Both the position numbers and the translations under genes were made by a program. Below the pieces are notes generated by a model. That model was not told the DNA's origin. It was given only the letters and a program-made list of their open reading frames with translations, and did not search any database. This document shows, piece by piece, positions 34,036 through 42,533 of a stretch of 45,379 nt of DNA; the first letter of the stretch is position 1, and each line of letters begins with the position of its first letter. Origin of the DNA: Variovorax sp. (GTDB lineage Bacteria; Pseudomonadota; Gammaproteobacteria; Burkholderiales; Burkholderiaceae_C); assembly GCA_004210915.1 (NCBI GenBank), contig SEGS01000019.1, positions 1-45,379 of the forward strand, given 5' to 3'.

Positions 34036-35762
34036 TCCACGCGCGGCGATTGAGCGACCTGCGCACCGTGTGGCGTCCCTTCGCCGACACGCGGTCGCGC
34101 ATGCTCTGGCTCGGCGCGGTGCTGGCCACCGTCACCGTGCTGTCGGGCATGGGTTTGCTCGGCCTGTCGGGTTGGTTCATCACCGCGACGGCGCTGGCCG
34201 GCCTGCAGACCGCGACCGCCTTCATGTTCGACGTCTTCATGCCCTCGGCCGGCATCCGCCTGCTGGCGCTGGGGCGCACGGCCTCGCGCTACGGCGAGCG
34301 CTTCGTCACGCACGATGCGACCTTCGCCGTGCTCGCCGCCCTGCGCGTGCAACTGTTTCGCGGCTGGTCGCGGCCCGAGGCGGCGCGCGCGCTGCTCGCG
34401 CGGCCGGCGCGCCTCCTGTTCCGGCTGACGTCCGACATCGATGCGCTCGAAGCCATCTACCTGCGGCTCGCGGTCCCGGCCGTTGCGGCGCTCGGCGCAG
34501 CGTTGCTGGCGGGCGTGATGCTCGGATTCATGCACCTGGGCCTCGGGGTTGGTCTCGCGCTATGGCTGATCGCCGTTGGCGGCGGGCTGGCGGTCGCAGT
34601 GGCGCGCCGTGCCCAGCGGCCGGCCGTGCAGCGCGCGCACGCCATCGAGAGGCTGCGTGCACAGGCGGTCGATCTGGTCGCAGGTCAGACCGACCTCGTC
34701 ATGGCTGGTCGCATCGCGGCCCAACGGGACGCGCTGCGCCGCACCGACCAGCGCCTCGCGCGCGCCGACCTCGCGCTCAACAGGCTCGAAACCCGCGCCG
34801 GCGCCGCCTATGCGATGGCCGGGACGGTGAGCCTCGTGGCGGTGCTGCTGGCCGTCGGTGCGCTGGTCGACGCAGGCGAGATTGGTGTCGCGACGGCCGC
34901 CCTGGCCTTGCTGGTCGCGCTCACCGCCGTCGAGCCCTTTGCGGCCCTGCGGCGCGGCGCGCTCGATGCCGGGCGCACCTGGCTTGCCGTTCGGCGCCTG
35001 GCGCCGGCGATGGCGCAGGGCGAAGCCGGAGCCTCGTCGGCAACCGGCAGCCCGCATGCGACGCACGCCACGCCAACCGTCGGGACCGCGTTGTGCATGG
35101 ACCGCGTGAGTGCCGCGCACGCCGGCATGGGGCTGCGCGCGGCCGTGCTGGATGGCGTGTCCTTCAGGTTGGCGGTTGGCGAGCGCGTGGCGCTGGTCGG
35201 CCCGAGCGGCGCCGGCAAGTCGACACTGCTCGCGCTCGCCGCGGGCGAACTGACGCCGGCCGGCGGCGTTCTCCAGCGCCTGCCGGCTTGCCTGTTGACC
35301 CAGCGGACCGAGTTGTTCCAGGACAGCCTGCGCGACAACCTGCGCCTGGCCGACCCCTTGGCCACCGACGCCCGCCTGCGGGCCGTGCTGGAAGACGCTG
35401 GCCTGGCGCAGGATGTGGCCGCTACGGCGGGCGGTCTCGACACACGCCTCGGGGAAGGCGGGCTCGGGCTCTCCGGCGGCCAATCGCGGCGGCTGGCCGT
35501 GGCCCGCTTGCTGCTGCGCCCCGCGCCGCTGTGGTTGCTGGACGAACCGACCGAGGCGCTGGACACCGCGACTGCCCGCGACGTGCTCGCGCGGCTGGCG
35601 GCGCATGCCGACGGACGCACGCTGCTGATCGCCACCCATCTGCGGCGCGAGGCCGACCTCGCGGACCGACTCCTTTGCATGAAGGACGGGCGTCTCGTGG
35701 CCGACCTGCCACGCGGCACGCCGGCGTTCGATGCGGCCCTGGCCGGCCTGCGGCCCGATTGA
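34032..35762 (+). CDS. cydC: Thiol reductant ABC exporter subunit CydC
   Basis: This 576-aa partner half-transporter starts at GTG 34032. The membrane domain includes LLGLSGWFITATALAGLQTA (a CydC hallmark) and FRLTSDIDALEAIYLRL. The ATPase has VGPSGAGKSTLLAL, LSGGQSRRLAVARLL and LWLLDEPTEALD, then IATHLRREADLADR. The open frame reaches back into cydD, but that reading has no similarity; the GTG overlapping the cydD stop is preferred. It acts as a heterodimer with CydD in the inner membrane. It is followed by cydA after 36 bases. Confidence 0.93.
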   Translation: MIHARRLSDLRTVWRPFADTRSRMLWLGAVLATVTVLSGMGLLGLSGWFITATALAGLQTATAFMFDVFMPSAGIRLLALGRTASRYGERFVTHDATFAVLAALRVQLFRGWSRPEAARALLARPARLLFRLTSDIDALEAIYLRLAVPAVAALGAALLAGVMLGFMHLGLGVGLALWLIAVGGGLAVAVARRAQRPAVQRAHAIERLRAQAVDLVAGQTDLVMAGRIAAQRDALRRTDQRLARADLALNRLETRAGAAYAMAGTVSLVAVLLAVGALVDAGEIGVATAALALLVALTAVEPFAALRRGALDAGRTWLAVRRLAPAMAQGEAGASSATGSPHATHATPTVGTALCMDRVSAAHAGMGLRAAVLDGVSFRLAVGERVALVGPSGAGKSTLLALAAGELTPAGGVLQRLPACLLTQRTELFQDSLRDNLRLADPLATDARLRAVLEDAGLAQDVAATAGGLDTRLGEGGLGLSGGQSRRLAVARLLLRPAPLWLLDEPTEALDTATARDVLARLAAHADGRTLLIATHLRREADLADRLLCMKDGRLVADLPRGTPAFDAALAGLRPD

Positions 35763-35798
35763 AGACGAAGCGAAACGAGAAAGACAAAGAGGAACCCC

Positions 35799-37397
35799 AT
35801 GGACCTGGACATCGTTGCCCTGTCGCGATTGCAGTTCGCCGTCACGGCGCTGTATCACTTTCTGTTCGTGCCGCTCACGCTCGGGCTGTCGATCATCCTG
35901 GCCATCATGGAGACGGTCTATGTGATGACCGGCCGCGTGATCTGGCGCGACATGACCAAGTTCTGGGGCGTGCTCTTCGGCATCAACTTCGCGATGGGCG
36001 TGGCCACCGGCGTGGTGATGGAATTCCAGTTCGGCATGAACTGGAGCTACTACAGCCACTACGTCGGCGACGTGTTCGGCGCGCCGCTGGCCATCGAGGG
36101 GCTGATGGCCTTCTTCATGGAAGCGACCTTCGTCGGCCTGTTCTTCTTCGGCTGGGACAAGCTGTCGAAGGTCGGGCACCTGATGGCGACCTGGGCGGTG
36201 GCGATTGGCTCCAACTTCTCGGCGCTCTGGATCCTGATCGCCAACGGCTGGATGCAGAACCCGGTGGGCGCGGCCTTCAATCCGCAGACCATGCGCATGG
36301 AAGTGACCGACTTCGCCGCCGTGCTCACCAACCCGGTGGCGCAGGCCAAGTTCGTGCACACCGTGTCGGCCGGCTACGTGTGCGCCGCGGTCTTCGTGCT
36401 GGGCGTGTCGGCCTGGTACCTGCTCAAGGGCCGCCACCTCGAACTGGCCAAGCGCTCGATGACGGTGGCCGCTTCCTTTGGCCTCGCCGCCGCGCTGTCG
36501 GTCGCGGTGCTTGGCGACGAGAGCGGCTACCTCTCGACCGAACACCAGAAGATGAAGCTCGCGGCCATCGAAGGCATGTGGGAGACGCAGCCCGCACCGG
36601 CCGCATTCACCATCGTCGGCTTCCCGAGCCAGGAGGCGCGCGAGACGCACTATGCGATCCACATCCCGGCGCTCATGGGCCTGATCGGCACGCGCTCGCT
36701 CGACACGGTGATTCCCGGCATCGACGAACTCGTCAAGCGCGCGGAGGTGCGCATCCGGGAAGGCATCAAGGCCTACGATGCGCTGCAGCAGATTCGCGCT
36801 GCGGGCAGCACGCAGGCGGTCACGCAAGGTGTGCGCGATGCCTTCGAGGACAGCGGCCGCGACATGGGCTACGCGCTGCTGCTCAAGCGCTATGTCGACG
36901 ATCCGCGCAAGGCCACCGATGAACAGATTGCCAAGGCCGCCTGGGACACGGTGCCGCAGGTGCTGCCGCTGTTCTGGCTGTTCCGGATCATGGTGGGCAT
37001 CGGAATGATTTTGATCCTGCTGACCGGCACCTTCTTCGTGCTGTCGGCGCGGCGGCAGCTCGACAAGCATCGCTGGCTGCTCAAGGCTGCGGTGTTCGCG
37101 ATCCCGCTGCCGTGGATCGCGATCGAGGCCGGCTGGCTGGTGGCGGAGTTCGGGCGGCAACCGTGGGTGATCGAAGGCGTGCTGCCGACCGCGGTCGCGG
37201 TGTCGGACCTGGGCGTGACGACGTTGCTGCTCACGCTCGCCGGCTTCATCGCCATCTACACGGTGCTGTTCGTGATCGAGATGAAGCTGTTGCTCAAGAC
37301 CATCCGCAAGGGCCCGGAGTCGGAGCACCCGCCGGAGGTCGGCGATTCTGCGCCGCGCATCATCCCCCAGCCCACCGCCACGCTGGCGACGGAGTGA
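35799..37397 (+). CDS. cydA: Cytochrome bd ubiquinol oxidase subunit I
   Basis: This 532-aa subunit binds haems b558, b595 and d and oxidises ubiquinol with high oxygen affinity. His20 (TALYHFLFVPLTLG) is the b595 ligand equivalent, His187 (KFVHTVSAGYV) and a Met near 398 (LFRIMVGIG) the b558 ligands, and Glu100 and Glu108 (AIEGLMAFFMEATFVG) the proton-path residues. GRQPWVIEGVLPT is invariant in the family. The length and the periplasmic stretch between residues about 250 and 390 fit the long Q-loop (bd-I) form. A CIO-type low-affinity role is less likely because cydDC and cydX are present. Confidence 0.96.
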   Translation: MDLDIVALSRLQFAVTALYHFLFVPLTLGLSIILAIMETVYVMTGRVIWRDMTKFWGVLFGINFAMGVATGVVMEFQFGMNWSYYSHYVGDVFGAPLAIEGLMAFFMEATFVGLFFFGWDKLSKVGHLMATWAVAIGSNFSALWILIANGWMQNPVGAAFNPQTMRMEVTDFAAVLTNPVAQAKFVHTVSAGYVCAAVFVLGVSAWYLLKGRHLELAKRSMTVAASFGLAAALSVAVLGDESGYLSTEHQKMKLAAIEGMWETQPAPAAFTIVGFPSQEARETHYAIHIPALMGLIGTRSLDTVIPGIDELVKRAEVRIREGIKAYDALQQIRAAGSTQAVTQGVRDAFEDSGRDMGYALLLKRYVDDPRKATDEQIAKAAWDTVPQVLPLFWLFRIMVGIGMILILLTGTFFVLSARRQLDKHRWLLKAAVFAIPLPWIAIEAGWLVAEFGRQPWVIEGVLPTAVAVSDLGVTTLLLTLAGFIAIYTVLFVIEMKLLLKTIRKGPESEHPPEVGDSAPRIIPQPTATLATE

Positions 37398-37400
37398 ACC

Positions 37401-38555
37401 ATGGTCCTGCATGAACTGATCAACTACGACACCCTGCGCCTCGTCTGGTGGCTGCTCATCGGCATCCTCCTGGTCGGCTTCGCCGTGACCGACGGCTTCG
37501 ACCTGGGCACCGGCATGCTGCTGCCTTTCGTGGGGCGCACCGACCTTGAACGGCGCGTGGTCATCAACAGCGTCGGCCCGGTATGGGAGGGCAACCAGGT
37601 CTGGCTCATCCTCGGCGGCGGCGCGATCTTCGCGGCCTGGCCGCAGCTCTATGCGGTGTCGTTCTCGGGCTTCTACCTGGCCATGTTCGTCATCCTCACC
37701 GCGTTGATCCTGCGGCCCGTGGCGTTCAAGTTTCGCAGCAAGCGCGAGGAACCGGCCTGGCGCGCGAACTGGGATCGCGTGCTGTTCTTCAGCGGCTTCG
37801 TGCCAGCGCTGATCTTCGGCGTGGCCATGGGCAACGTGCTGCAGGGCGTGCCGTTCCGCTTCAGCTACGACATGCACATCTTCTACGACGGCAGCTTCTT
37901 CGGCCTGCTCAATCCGTTCGCTTTGCTGTGCGGCCTGCTGTCGGTAGCGATGATGGTGATGCACGGCGCGGCGTGGTTGCTACTCAAGACCGGGGGGGCC
38001 GTGGCCGAGCGTTCGCGCCGCTACGGCATGGTCGCGGCCGTGGCGACCCTCGCGCTGTACGCGCTCGCGGGTGTGCTGCTGGCAGCGTTCATCGGCGGCT
38101 ACCGCATCACAAGCGTGATCGATCCGATCGGCCCGTCGAACCCGATGCTCAAGACCGTCGAGCTGTATGCCGGCGCATGGCTCGCGAACTACGCGGCCCA
38201 TCCCTGGACTTTGGCCGCGCCGCTGGCCGGCTTCGTCGGCGCGCTCGGCGCGTTGCTGGGACTGGCGCTGCGCCGTCCGATCCTCGCGCTGCTGACGGCG
38301 GCGCTGTCGATCGCCGGCATCATCCTCAGTGTCGGCGCGTCGATGTTCCCGTTCATCCTGCCTTCGTCCATCGATCCGCGCGCCAGCCTCACGGTCTGGG
38401 ATTCATCATCGAGCCATCTCACGCTCTTCATCATGCTGGTGGTGACATGCTTCTTTCTCCCCATCATCGTGGCCTACACGAGCTGGGTCTACAAAGTGCT
38501 CTGGGGCAAGGTGGACGAAGATGCCATCCGCGACGAGAGCGGACACGCTTACTGA
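37401..38555 (+). CDS. cydB: Cytochrome bd ubiquinol oxidase subunit II
   Basis: This 384-aa inner-membrane subunit has about eight or nine helices. VGFAVTDGFDLGTGMLLPF with the conserved Asp, GPVWEGNQVWLILGGGAIFAAWP (quoted as GPVWEGNQVWLILGGGAIF), and FPFILPSSIDPRASLTVWDSSSS (quoted as FPFILPSSIDPRASLTVWD) are CydB hallmarks. It starts three bases after the cydA stop. The typical C-terminal YTSWVYKVLWGKV is also present. It completes the oxidase with CydA and CydX. Confidence 0.96.
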   Translation: MVLHELINYDTLRLVWWLLIGILLVGFAVTDGFDLGTGMLLPFVGRTDLERRVVINSVGPVWEGNQVWLILGGGAIFAAWPQLYAVSFSGFYLAMFVILTALILRPVAFKFRSKREEPAWRANWDRVLFFSGFVPALIFGVAMGNVLQGVPFRFSYDMHIFYDGSFFGLLNPFALLCGLLSVAMMVMHGAAWLLLKTGGAVAERSRRYGMVAAVATLALYALAGVLLAAFIGGYRITSVIDPIGPSNPMLKTVELYAGAWLANYAAHPWTLAAPLAGFVGALGALLGLALRRPILALLTAALSIAGIILSVGASMFPFILPSSIDPRASLTVWDSSSSHLTLFIMLVVTCFFLPIIVAYTSWVYKVLWGKVDEDAIRDESGHAY

Positions 38556-38571
38556 CTGGAAGGATTGACCC

Positions 38572-38721
38572 ATGTGGTACTTCGCCTGGATTCTTGGCCT
38601 GCCGCTGGCGGCGGCTTTCGCTGTGCTCAACGCCATGTGGTACGAACTGATGGACGACGACGCAACCCGTCGCGAGAAGCTCGAAACCAGAGAGCCCGCG
38701 CAAGGGCAAGAGCGTTTGTAG
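38572..38721 (+). CDS. cydX: Cytochrome bd small subunit CydX
   Basis: This 49-residue protein begins MWYFAWILGLPLAAAFAVLN and continues AMWYELMDDD. The MWYFAW-ILG start, single helix and following W-E motif are the CydX signature. It stabilises the haem d site of CydAB. A GGAAGGA site lies upstream and the gene begins 16 bases after the cydB stop. The tail (ATRREKLETREPAQGQERL) is charged. It is easy to miss because of its length, but family identity is strong. Confidence 0.93.
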   Translation: MWYFAWILGLPLAAAFAVLNAMWYELMDDDATRREKLETREPAQGQERL

Positions 38722-38730
38722 GCAGCGCAC

Positions 38731-39399
38731 ATGCTCACGTTGCACCATTGCGTTGGCGCGCGCTCGCTGCGCCCCTTGTGGATGCTCGAAGAGATCGGCG
38801 TCCCGTACGAACTGAAGATGCTGCCGTTCCCGCCGCGTGCGCTGGCGCGCAGTTACCTCGACATCAATCCGCTGGGCACCGTGCCAACGCTGTTCGACGG
38901 CGCGATGCGAATGACCGAGTCCGCGGCGATCTGCCAGTACCTTGCGGCGCGCTTCTCGCGGGGCCAGCTGGACGTCGGTGCCGATGAGCTGGCGTTCGGC
39001 GCGTACCTCAACTACCTGCATTTCGGCGAGGCGACGCTGACCTTCCCGCAAACCCTGGTGCTGCGCTACGAACACTTCGAGACTGGCGAGCGCCGTCAGC
39101 CGCAGGTGGCCACCGACTACGCCAAGTGGTTTCTCGCACGGCTGCGCACGCTGGAGCCGCGGCTGGCAGAGCAGGAGTTTCTGTGCGCCGGTCGCTTCAC
39201 CGCGGCCGATGTCTCGGTCGGCTATGCCTTGGTGCTGGCCACGCACCTCGGCTTGCATGCGCAGTTCACGCCCGCGGTTGCCGCCTATGCGGCGCGGCTG
39301 CGGGCAAGGCCCGGGTATCGCGCAGCGCTCGCCGCCGAGAACGCTGCGGCCAGGGCGCAGGGCGTGCCCGAAATCGCGTCGCCCGACATCCGCCCCTGA
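38731..39399 (+). CDS. Glutathione S-transferase family protein
   Basis: This 222-aa protein has a thioredoxin-like N-terminal domain: LTLHHCVGARSLRPLWMLEE, then INPLGTVPTLFDG and the glutathione-contact motif MTESAAICQYLAARF (Glu-Ser). It also has an all-alpha C-terminal domain with the N-capping box FTAADVSVGYALVLA. It begins nine bases after cydX, so it may be transcribed with the bd locus. A Ser at residue 12 could activate glutathione, as in theta/zeta-type enzymes, but the substrate is unknown. The gene converges on the GbsR/MarR regulator downstream. Confidence 0.92.
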   Translation: MLTLHHCVGARSLRPLWMLEEIGVPYELKMLPFPPRALARSYLDINPLGTVPTLFDGAMRMTESAAICQYLAARFSRGQLDVGADELAFGAYLNYLHFGEATLTFPQTLVLRYEHFETGERRQPQVATDYAKWFLARLRTLEPRLAEQEFLCAGRFTAADVSVGYALVLATHLGLHAQFTPAVAAYAARLRARPGYRAALAAENAAARAQGVPEIASPDIRP

Positions 39400-39434
39400 C
39401 GCTCGAGGGCGCGCTGGCGGGCGCAGACGCGGGC

Positions 39435-40013
39435 CTATGCGTCCTTGTCGCGGGATTTGCTGCCGCCGGTAAGCCGGTCTTTCAGGCCGAGCACTTTCGT
39501 GACCGTCGCGCCCATCCCCATCAGTTGCATGGCCGTCTCGGGCGCCAGACGCTGCACGTCGTCGAACCACGTCATCAGGCGCGCGATCAGGTCGTGCATC
39601 TCGCGCATTCGTTCCTGTGCATGACGCTCCGACTCGCTGGTCGGCGATTCGAGCAGTGCATTGCGCAGCATCGACAGCGTGGGTTCGATCTCGCGCCGGC
39701 GGCGCTCTTCGGCCAGCACACGAAAGATTTCCCACACGTCCGAGGGCGCCTCGAAGTACTCGCGCCGGTCGCCCGGCTGGTGGCGCAGCCGCACCAGCCG
39801 CCACGCCTGGAGTTCCTTCAGCCCCATGCTGACGTTGGAGCGCGAGAACTCCAGCAACTCGGCGATCTCGTCGGCGTTGAGCGCGCGCTCGGCGAGGAAG
39901 ATGAGCGCGTAGATCTGCCCGACCGTGCGGTTGATGCCCCACTTGCTGCCCATCTCACCGAAGTGGGCAACGAACTGGCGGTTGAGCGGAGGGAGGGAAG
40001 CGGGATCAGCCAT
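39435..40013 (-). CDS. GbsR/MarR-family transcriptional regulator
   Basis: This 192-aa protein contains a winged helix-turn-helix: VGQIYALIFLAERALNADEIAELLEFSRSNVSMGLKEL (quoted as DEIAELLEFSRSNVSMGLKEL in part), residues about 31-68, followed by RHQPGDRREYFEAPSDVWEIF, typical of GbsR-type regulators. The C-terminal helices would make a dimer, and no ligand-binding domain is apparent. Members often control choline/osmolyte or membrane functions, but the target cannot be told from here. It is transcribed away from the GspC-like gene's end. No adjacent operon makes an obvious target. Confidence 0.88.
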   Translation of the reverse strand: MADPASLPPLNRQFVAHFGEMGSKWGINRTVGQIYALIFLAERALNADEIAELLEFSRSNVSMGLKELQAWRLVRLRHQPGDRREYFEAPSDVWEIFRVLAEERRRREIEPTLSMLRNALLESPTSESERHAQERMREMHDLIARLMTWFDDVQRLAPETAMQLMGMGATVTKVLGLKDRLTGGSKSRDKDA

Positions 40014-40146
40014 GCAGCGATTGTCGCGCGGGCGGGGTGGTTGGCGGCAGCGTTGCTGCGCCGCGGTCGAAGTTCGCGAACCAGGCAGATCCGAGTTCTT
40101 GCACTGTCCGAAGGCTGACGCTGGATTGAGAAACTGTGCTGCGACC

Positions 40147-40587
40147 TTAGTCGTTTTCCGGCGATTCGAATTCTTTGATTGCCGCTTCGATCATCTCTGG
40201 CGTGGGCAAGGTTGGGCTGCGCCTGAGAGGTGGATCTAGTGCCGGGGGCGGCACGCTTGCCATAGCAATGGGTTGAGGCACAGCTTCGCTCGCGCGGACC
40301 GCAACTTTTGCAGCGCGCCCGTCCCGCGAACGAATCGTGATCTCGTCGAAGTTCACTGCCACGATGGTCCACGCGGCCGACACAGTACTGCCAATCAACT
40401 GTGGCATCGGTGGACCGCCATCGACCGAGACGAGAGCGATGCTGCGTGCGGGTGCAGTCTTGACCACCGTCCCCAGCAGGTTCACCTTGGGCATCAAAGT
40501 GCTTTGGGGCTGCGCATGAGATGGCAGTGCGGTACCCATCACGGTCACCAAAAGAAGCGAGGTAGAGATTGAAACGGGGGTGAACAT
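40147..40587 (-). CDS. Orphan GspC-like exported protein
   Basis: The ATG at 40587 gives 146 aa, with a signal peptide MFTPVSISTSLLLVTVMGTALPSHA cleaved near residue 25 (quoted as its key part LLLVTVMGTALPSHA). The mature part VNLLGTVVKTAPARSIALVS, PQLIGSTVSAAWTIVAVNFD and ITIRSRDGRAAKVAV fits the homology region of type II secretion GspC proteins or the related PilP fold. The membrane anchor of GspC is absent and replaced by a cleavable signal, and no gsp genes are nearby. The C-terminus is Pro-rich (VPPPALDPPLRRSPTLPTP) and ends acidic. It diverges from the lipoprotein gene at 40746, sharing a 158-base control region. Function is unknown. Confidence 0.62.
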   Translation of the reverse strand: MFTPVSISTSLLLVTVMGTALPSHAQPQSTLMPKVNLLGTVVKTAPARSIALVSVDGGPPMPQLIGSTVSAAWTIVAVNFDEITIRSRDGRAAKVAVRASEAVPQPIAMASVPPPALDPPLRRSPTLPTPEMIEAAIKEFESPEND

Positions 40588-40660
40588 GCTGCGCCTTGGG
40601 TCGGGCGCCCATTCTTCCGCGGCACGCGATGGCCGTCGCATAGGGCATGCCCCGACGGTC

Positions 40661-40696
40661 GCTGAAAGCTGATTGAAAGCAAGCTCTCGATATGGT
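40661..40696 (+). promoter_or_regulatory. PhoB-type direct-repeat box and -10 for the lipoprotein gene
   Basis: TGAAAGC (40663-40669) is repeated as TGAAAGC (40674-40680), 11 bases apart, so same face of the helix. A TATGGT hexamer follows after exactly 10 bases (40691-40696). This matches the arrangement of PhoB/OmpR-activated promoters, where the repeat replaces the -35 element. The same layout occurs at 42468-42503 ahead of tctC. Confidence 0.6.
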
Positions 40697-40745
40697 CCCG
40701 GTCAGCGCAGCGCTAGGTCAGTGCTGCCTTCAACAGGAGACATCG

Positions 40746-41957
40746 ATGAGAAAAAGTTGGGCTACCACTGGCGCATGCGCTGCCGTCGTTTTACTGCAAG
40801 CTTGCGGGGGCGGCAGCGGCGGCACACCGGTCGCCTTCAATCCTCCGCCGGCCACAAATCCCCCGGTCACCCCGGAAACACAAGTGCCTGCCCCGTCGCC
40901 AGGACCTGATGAGCCTGCGCCGAACCCGCTCGAGAAGGCGCCGGAAGATGTGCGCATGACCTGGTTCGGCATCACCAACTGGCACTATCAGATTGGCAAC
41001 AAGGGTGTGATGCTCGACGGTGAAGTGGTCAACGGTGGTCGCACGGCCAATGCAGAGGCCGTGACGAAGGCGCTCGACACGCTCGTTACCGGCGTCGAAG
41101 GCAACTCGGTCGATGTGGTTCTCCTCGGCCACGTGCACCCCGACCATTCCATCCAGTTGCCTGAATGGGCCAAGCAAACCGGAAAGATGGTCTACGCCCC
41201 ACCGGCCGCATGCAACACGCTGGTCGGAACCAACGGCATCCCCGAGGCGCAGTGCGTGGGCTTGAAGGGCGGCGAGGTCATCAAGCTCGATGACTTCACC
41301 AACATTCGCGCCGTTCGATGGGTCCACAGCGTGGGTTGCGGCGAGTTCAGCAATGGAACCGGGGGGCCAGAGACGTTCGGCTTCCTGTTCACAACAAAGA
41401 TCAAGTCGGGCGAGACACTCAGCTGGTTCGTGTCGGACAGTGGTGCTGGTGGTCCTGACCTGACTGCGCCGCGCGTGGTGACGACCACCGTGAACGGTGA
41501 GCGCGTGACGACCACCTATGGCTCACCGCTGCAGAACCTGCGGGAGGCGTTGAAGGCCGAAGGGCTCGAAAGCCTTGATGTGTGGCAAGGCGGCCCCGAG
41601 TCGCGCATGGTCTACCAGGCACGTACGGTGATTCCTGAGTTCGACGTGAAGCTCTTTATGCCTCATCACCTCAACTCCCGCGCCGCCAATGGGCAGTCGT
41701 TCAATCTCTCCTACGGCATGCACTACGGCTACAGCGAAGACGACCAGCCAAAGCTGAAGCAATTCCTGGCGGCCGTGGATGTTCCGCAGATCTACCCGAC
41801 CAACTACTGGGATGCCTGGAGCTACGGCAAGGAAGGAGTCCGTGCCATTCCGAACGCGAAGATGAAGTCGGCCTATGGCTTGCCAGAGACGGGGCCAGGT
41901 CCCGGTCAGCAGTACCCGAACCCGCGCGCCGGCGATCTGGAATGCGACTACGACTGA
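40746..41957 (+). CDS. Lipoprotein with metallo-beta-lactamase fold
   Basis: This 403-aa protein has a lipoprotein signal with lipobox LLQAC (Cys20), a Gly/Pro-rich linker (about 21-65) and a metallo-beta-lactamase domain. Metal ligands appear in order: HVHPDH (129-134), His194 (VHSVG), Asp231 (FVSDSG) and His307 or His308 (FMPHH). A two-zinc hydrolase at the outer or inner membrane is likely; the substrate is unknown, and antibiotic hydrolysis is not implied by the fold alone. ATG 40746 follows CAGGAGA; the upstream ATG at 40692 would bury the signal peptide and overlap the promoter. The end overlaps the next gene by 16 bases. Confidence 0.8.
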   Translation: MRKSWATTGACAAVVLLQACGGGSGGTPVAFNPPPATNPPVTPETQVPAPSPGPDEPAPNPLEKAPEDVRMTWFGITNWHYQIGNKGVMLDGEVVNGGRTANAEAVTKALDTLVTGVEGNSVDVVLLGHVHPDHSIQLPEWAKQTGKMVYAPPAACNTLVGTNGIPEAQCVGLKGGEVIKLDDFTNIRAVRWVHSVGCGEFSNGTGGPETFGFLFTTKIKSGETLSWFVSDSGAGGPDLTAPRVVTTTVNGERVTTTYGSPLQNLREALKAEGLESLDVWQGGPESRMVYQARTVIPEFDVKLFMPHHLNSRAANGQSFNLSYGMHYGYSEDDQPKLKQFLAAVDVPQIYPTNYWDAWSYGKEGVRAIPNAKMKSAYGLPETGPGPGQQYPNPRAGDLECDYD

Positions 41958-42400
41958 TCGAGGTCGTGCGCTGCACGATCCTGTCGGCCCTGATCCTGCC
42001 TGCAGCGGCGTGGTCTCACGGAGACTGGCCGCCGCGGCACGGTGGCGTCATGAATGTGGGCGGAGAGACCTCCTTCGAACTGGTGCAGCGCCGTTCGGGC
42101 GTCCACTTTCACGTCTCCGATCACGGCGAGATTTTGTCGACCATCGGCAGCAAAGCCACGTTGTCCGTGAAGCGCGACGGAAAAGAAAAGACTTTCGAGG
42201 GAAAGCCGCGCGGCGACAGTGAGCTGTTTTTTCCGAAGGCAAGGGTGACTGAGGAAGACAGCGCCCAAGTCAGGGTCACCTTCGGAAACGGCTCCGTTGC
42301 CCTCGGTCGATTTCCCGCCAGGAGCCAACAAACCAATGCGTCATTCGCGCCAGTTGGACGCTTGGCCAACATCGACGGCCGCCCTCAGCGGCTCCGGTGA
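41942..42400 (+). CDS. Small exported protein with a histidine-rich N-terminus
   Basis: This 152-aa protein has a short signal peptide (cleavage near AAAWS), then HGDWPPRHGGVMNVGGETSFELV and VHFHVSDHGEILST (both quoted in part), a beta-rich domain of about 85 residues, and a less conserved tail. It resembles short periplasmic proteins (HG-x-H-x-P-x-HGG start) found near metal-resistance genes in other proteobacteria; that comparison is from memory. The start overlaps the lipoprotein stop by 16 bases, so it is translationally coupled. The tail QQTNASFAPVGRLANIDGRPQRLR is longer than I expect for the family and may reflect a changed 3' end. Function is unknown. Confidence 0.6.
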   Translation: MRLRLIEVVRCTILSALILPAAAWSHGDWPPRHGGVMNVGGETSFELVQRRSGVHFHVSDHGEILSTIGSKATLSVKRDGKEKTFEGKPRGDSELFFPKARVTEEDSAQVRVTFGNGSVALGRFPARSQQTNASFAPVGRLANIDGRPQRLR

Positions 42401-42467
42401 TCGTTGGCTCTTTCCAACGACCCGCTGCTTTCCAGTGCCTGAAAGGCAAGGGTTTTTCCCGTCCTTG

Positions 42468-42503
42468 GCTGAAAGCCGGTCGAAAGCGACGGGTCGCTAA
42501 CGT
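42468..42503 (+). promoter_or_regulatory. PhoB-type direct-repeat box and -10 for tctCBA
   Basis: TGAAAGC (42470-42476) and CGAAAGC (42481-42487) are 11 bases apart, followed after exactly 10 bases by TAACGT (42498-42503). Seventeen of twenty bases agree with the box at 40661-40680. A third copy-like TGAAAGG lies at 42440-42446. Predicted start of transcription is near 42510, giving a short leader before ATG 42534. Confidence 0.6.
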
Positions 42504-42533
42504 ACAGCACCCGTACCTCCATGGAGACACATC

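Noticed and set aside
34560..37964. Minus-strand open frame of 1134 codons opposite cydC-cydA-cydB
   Set aside because: It is antisense to three well-supported genes, with His/Gln/Arg-rich low-complexity translation and no family motif.
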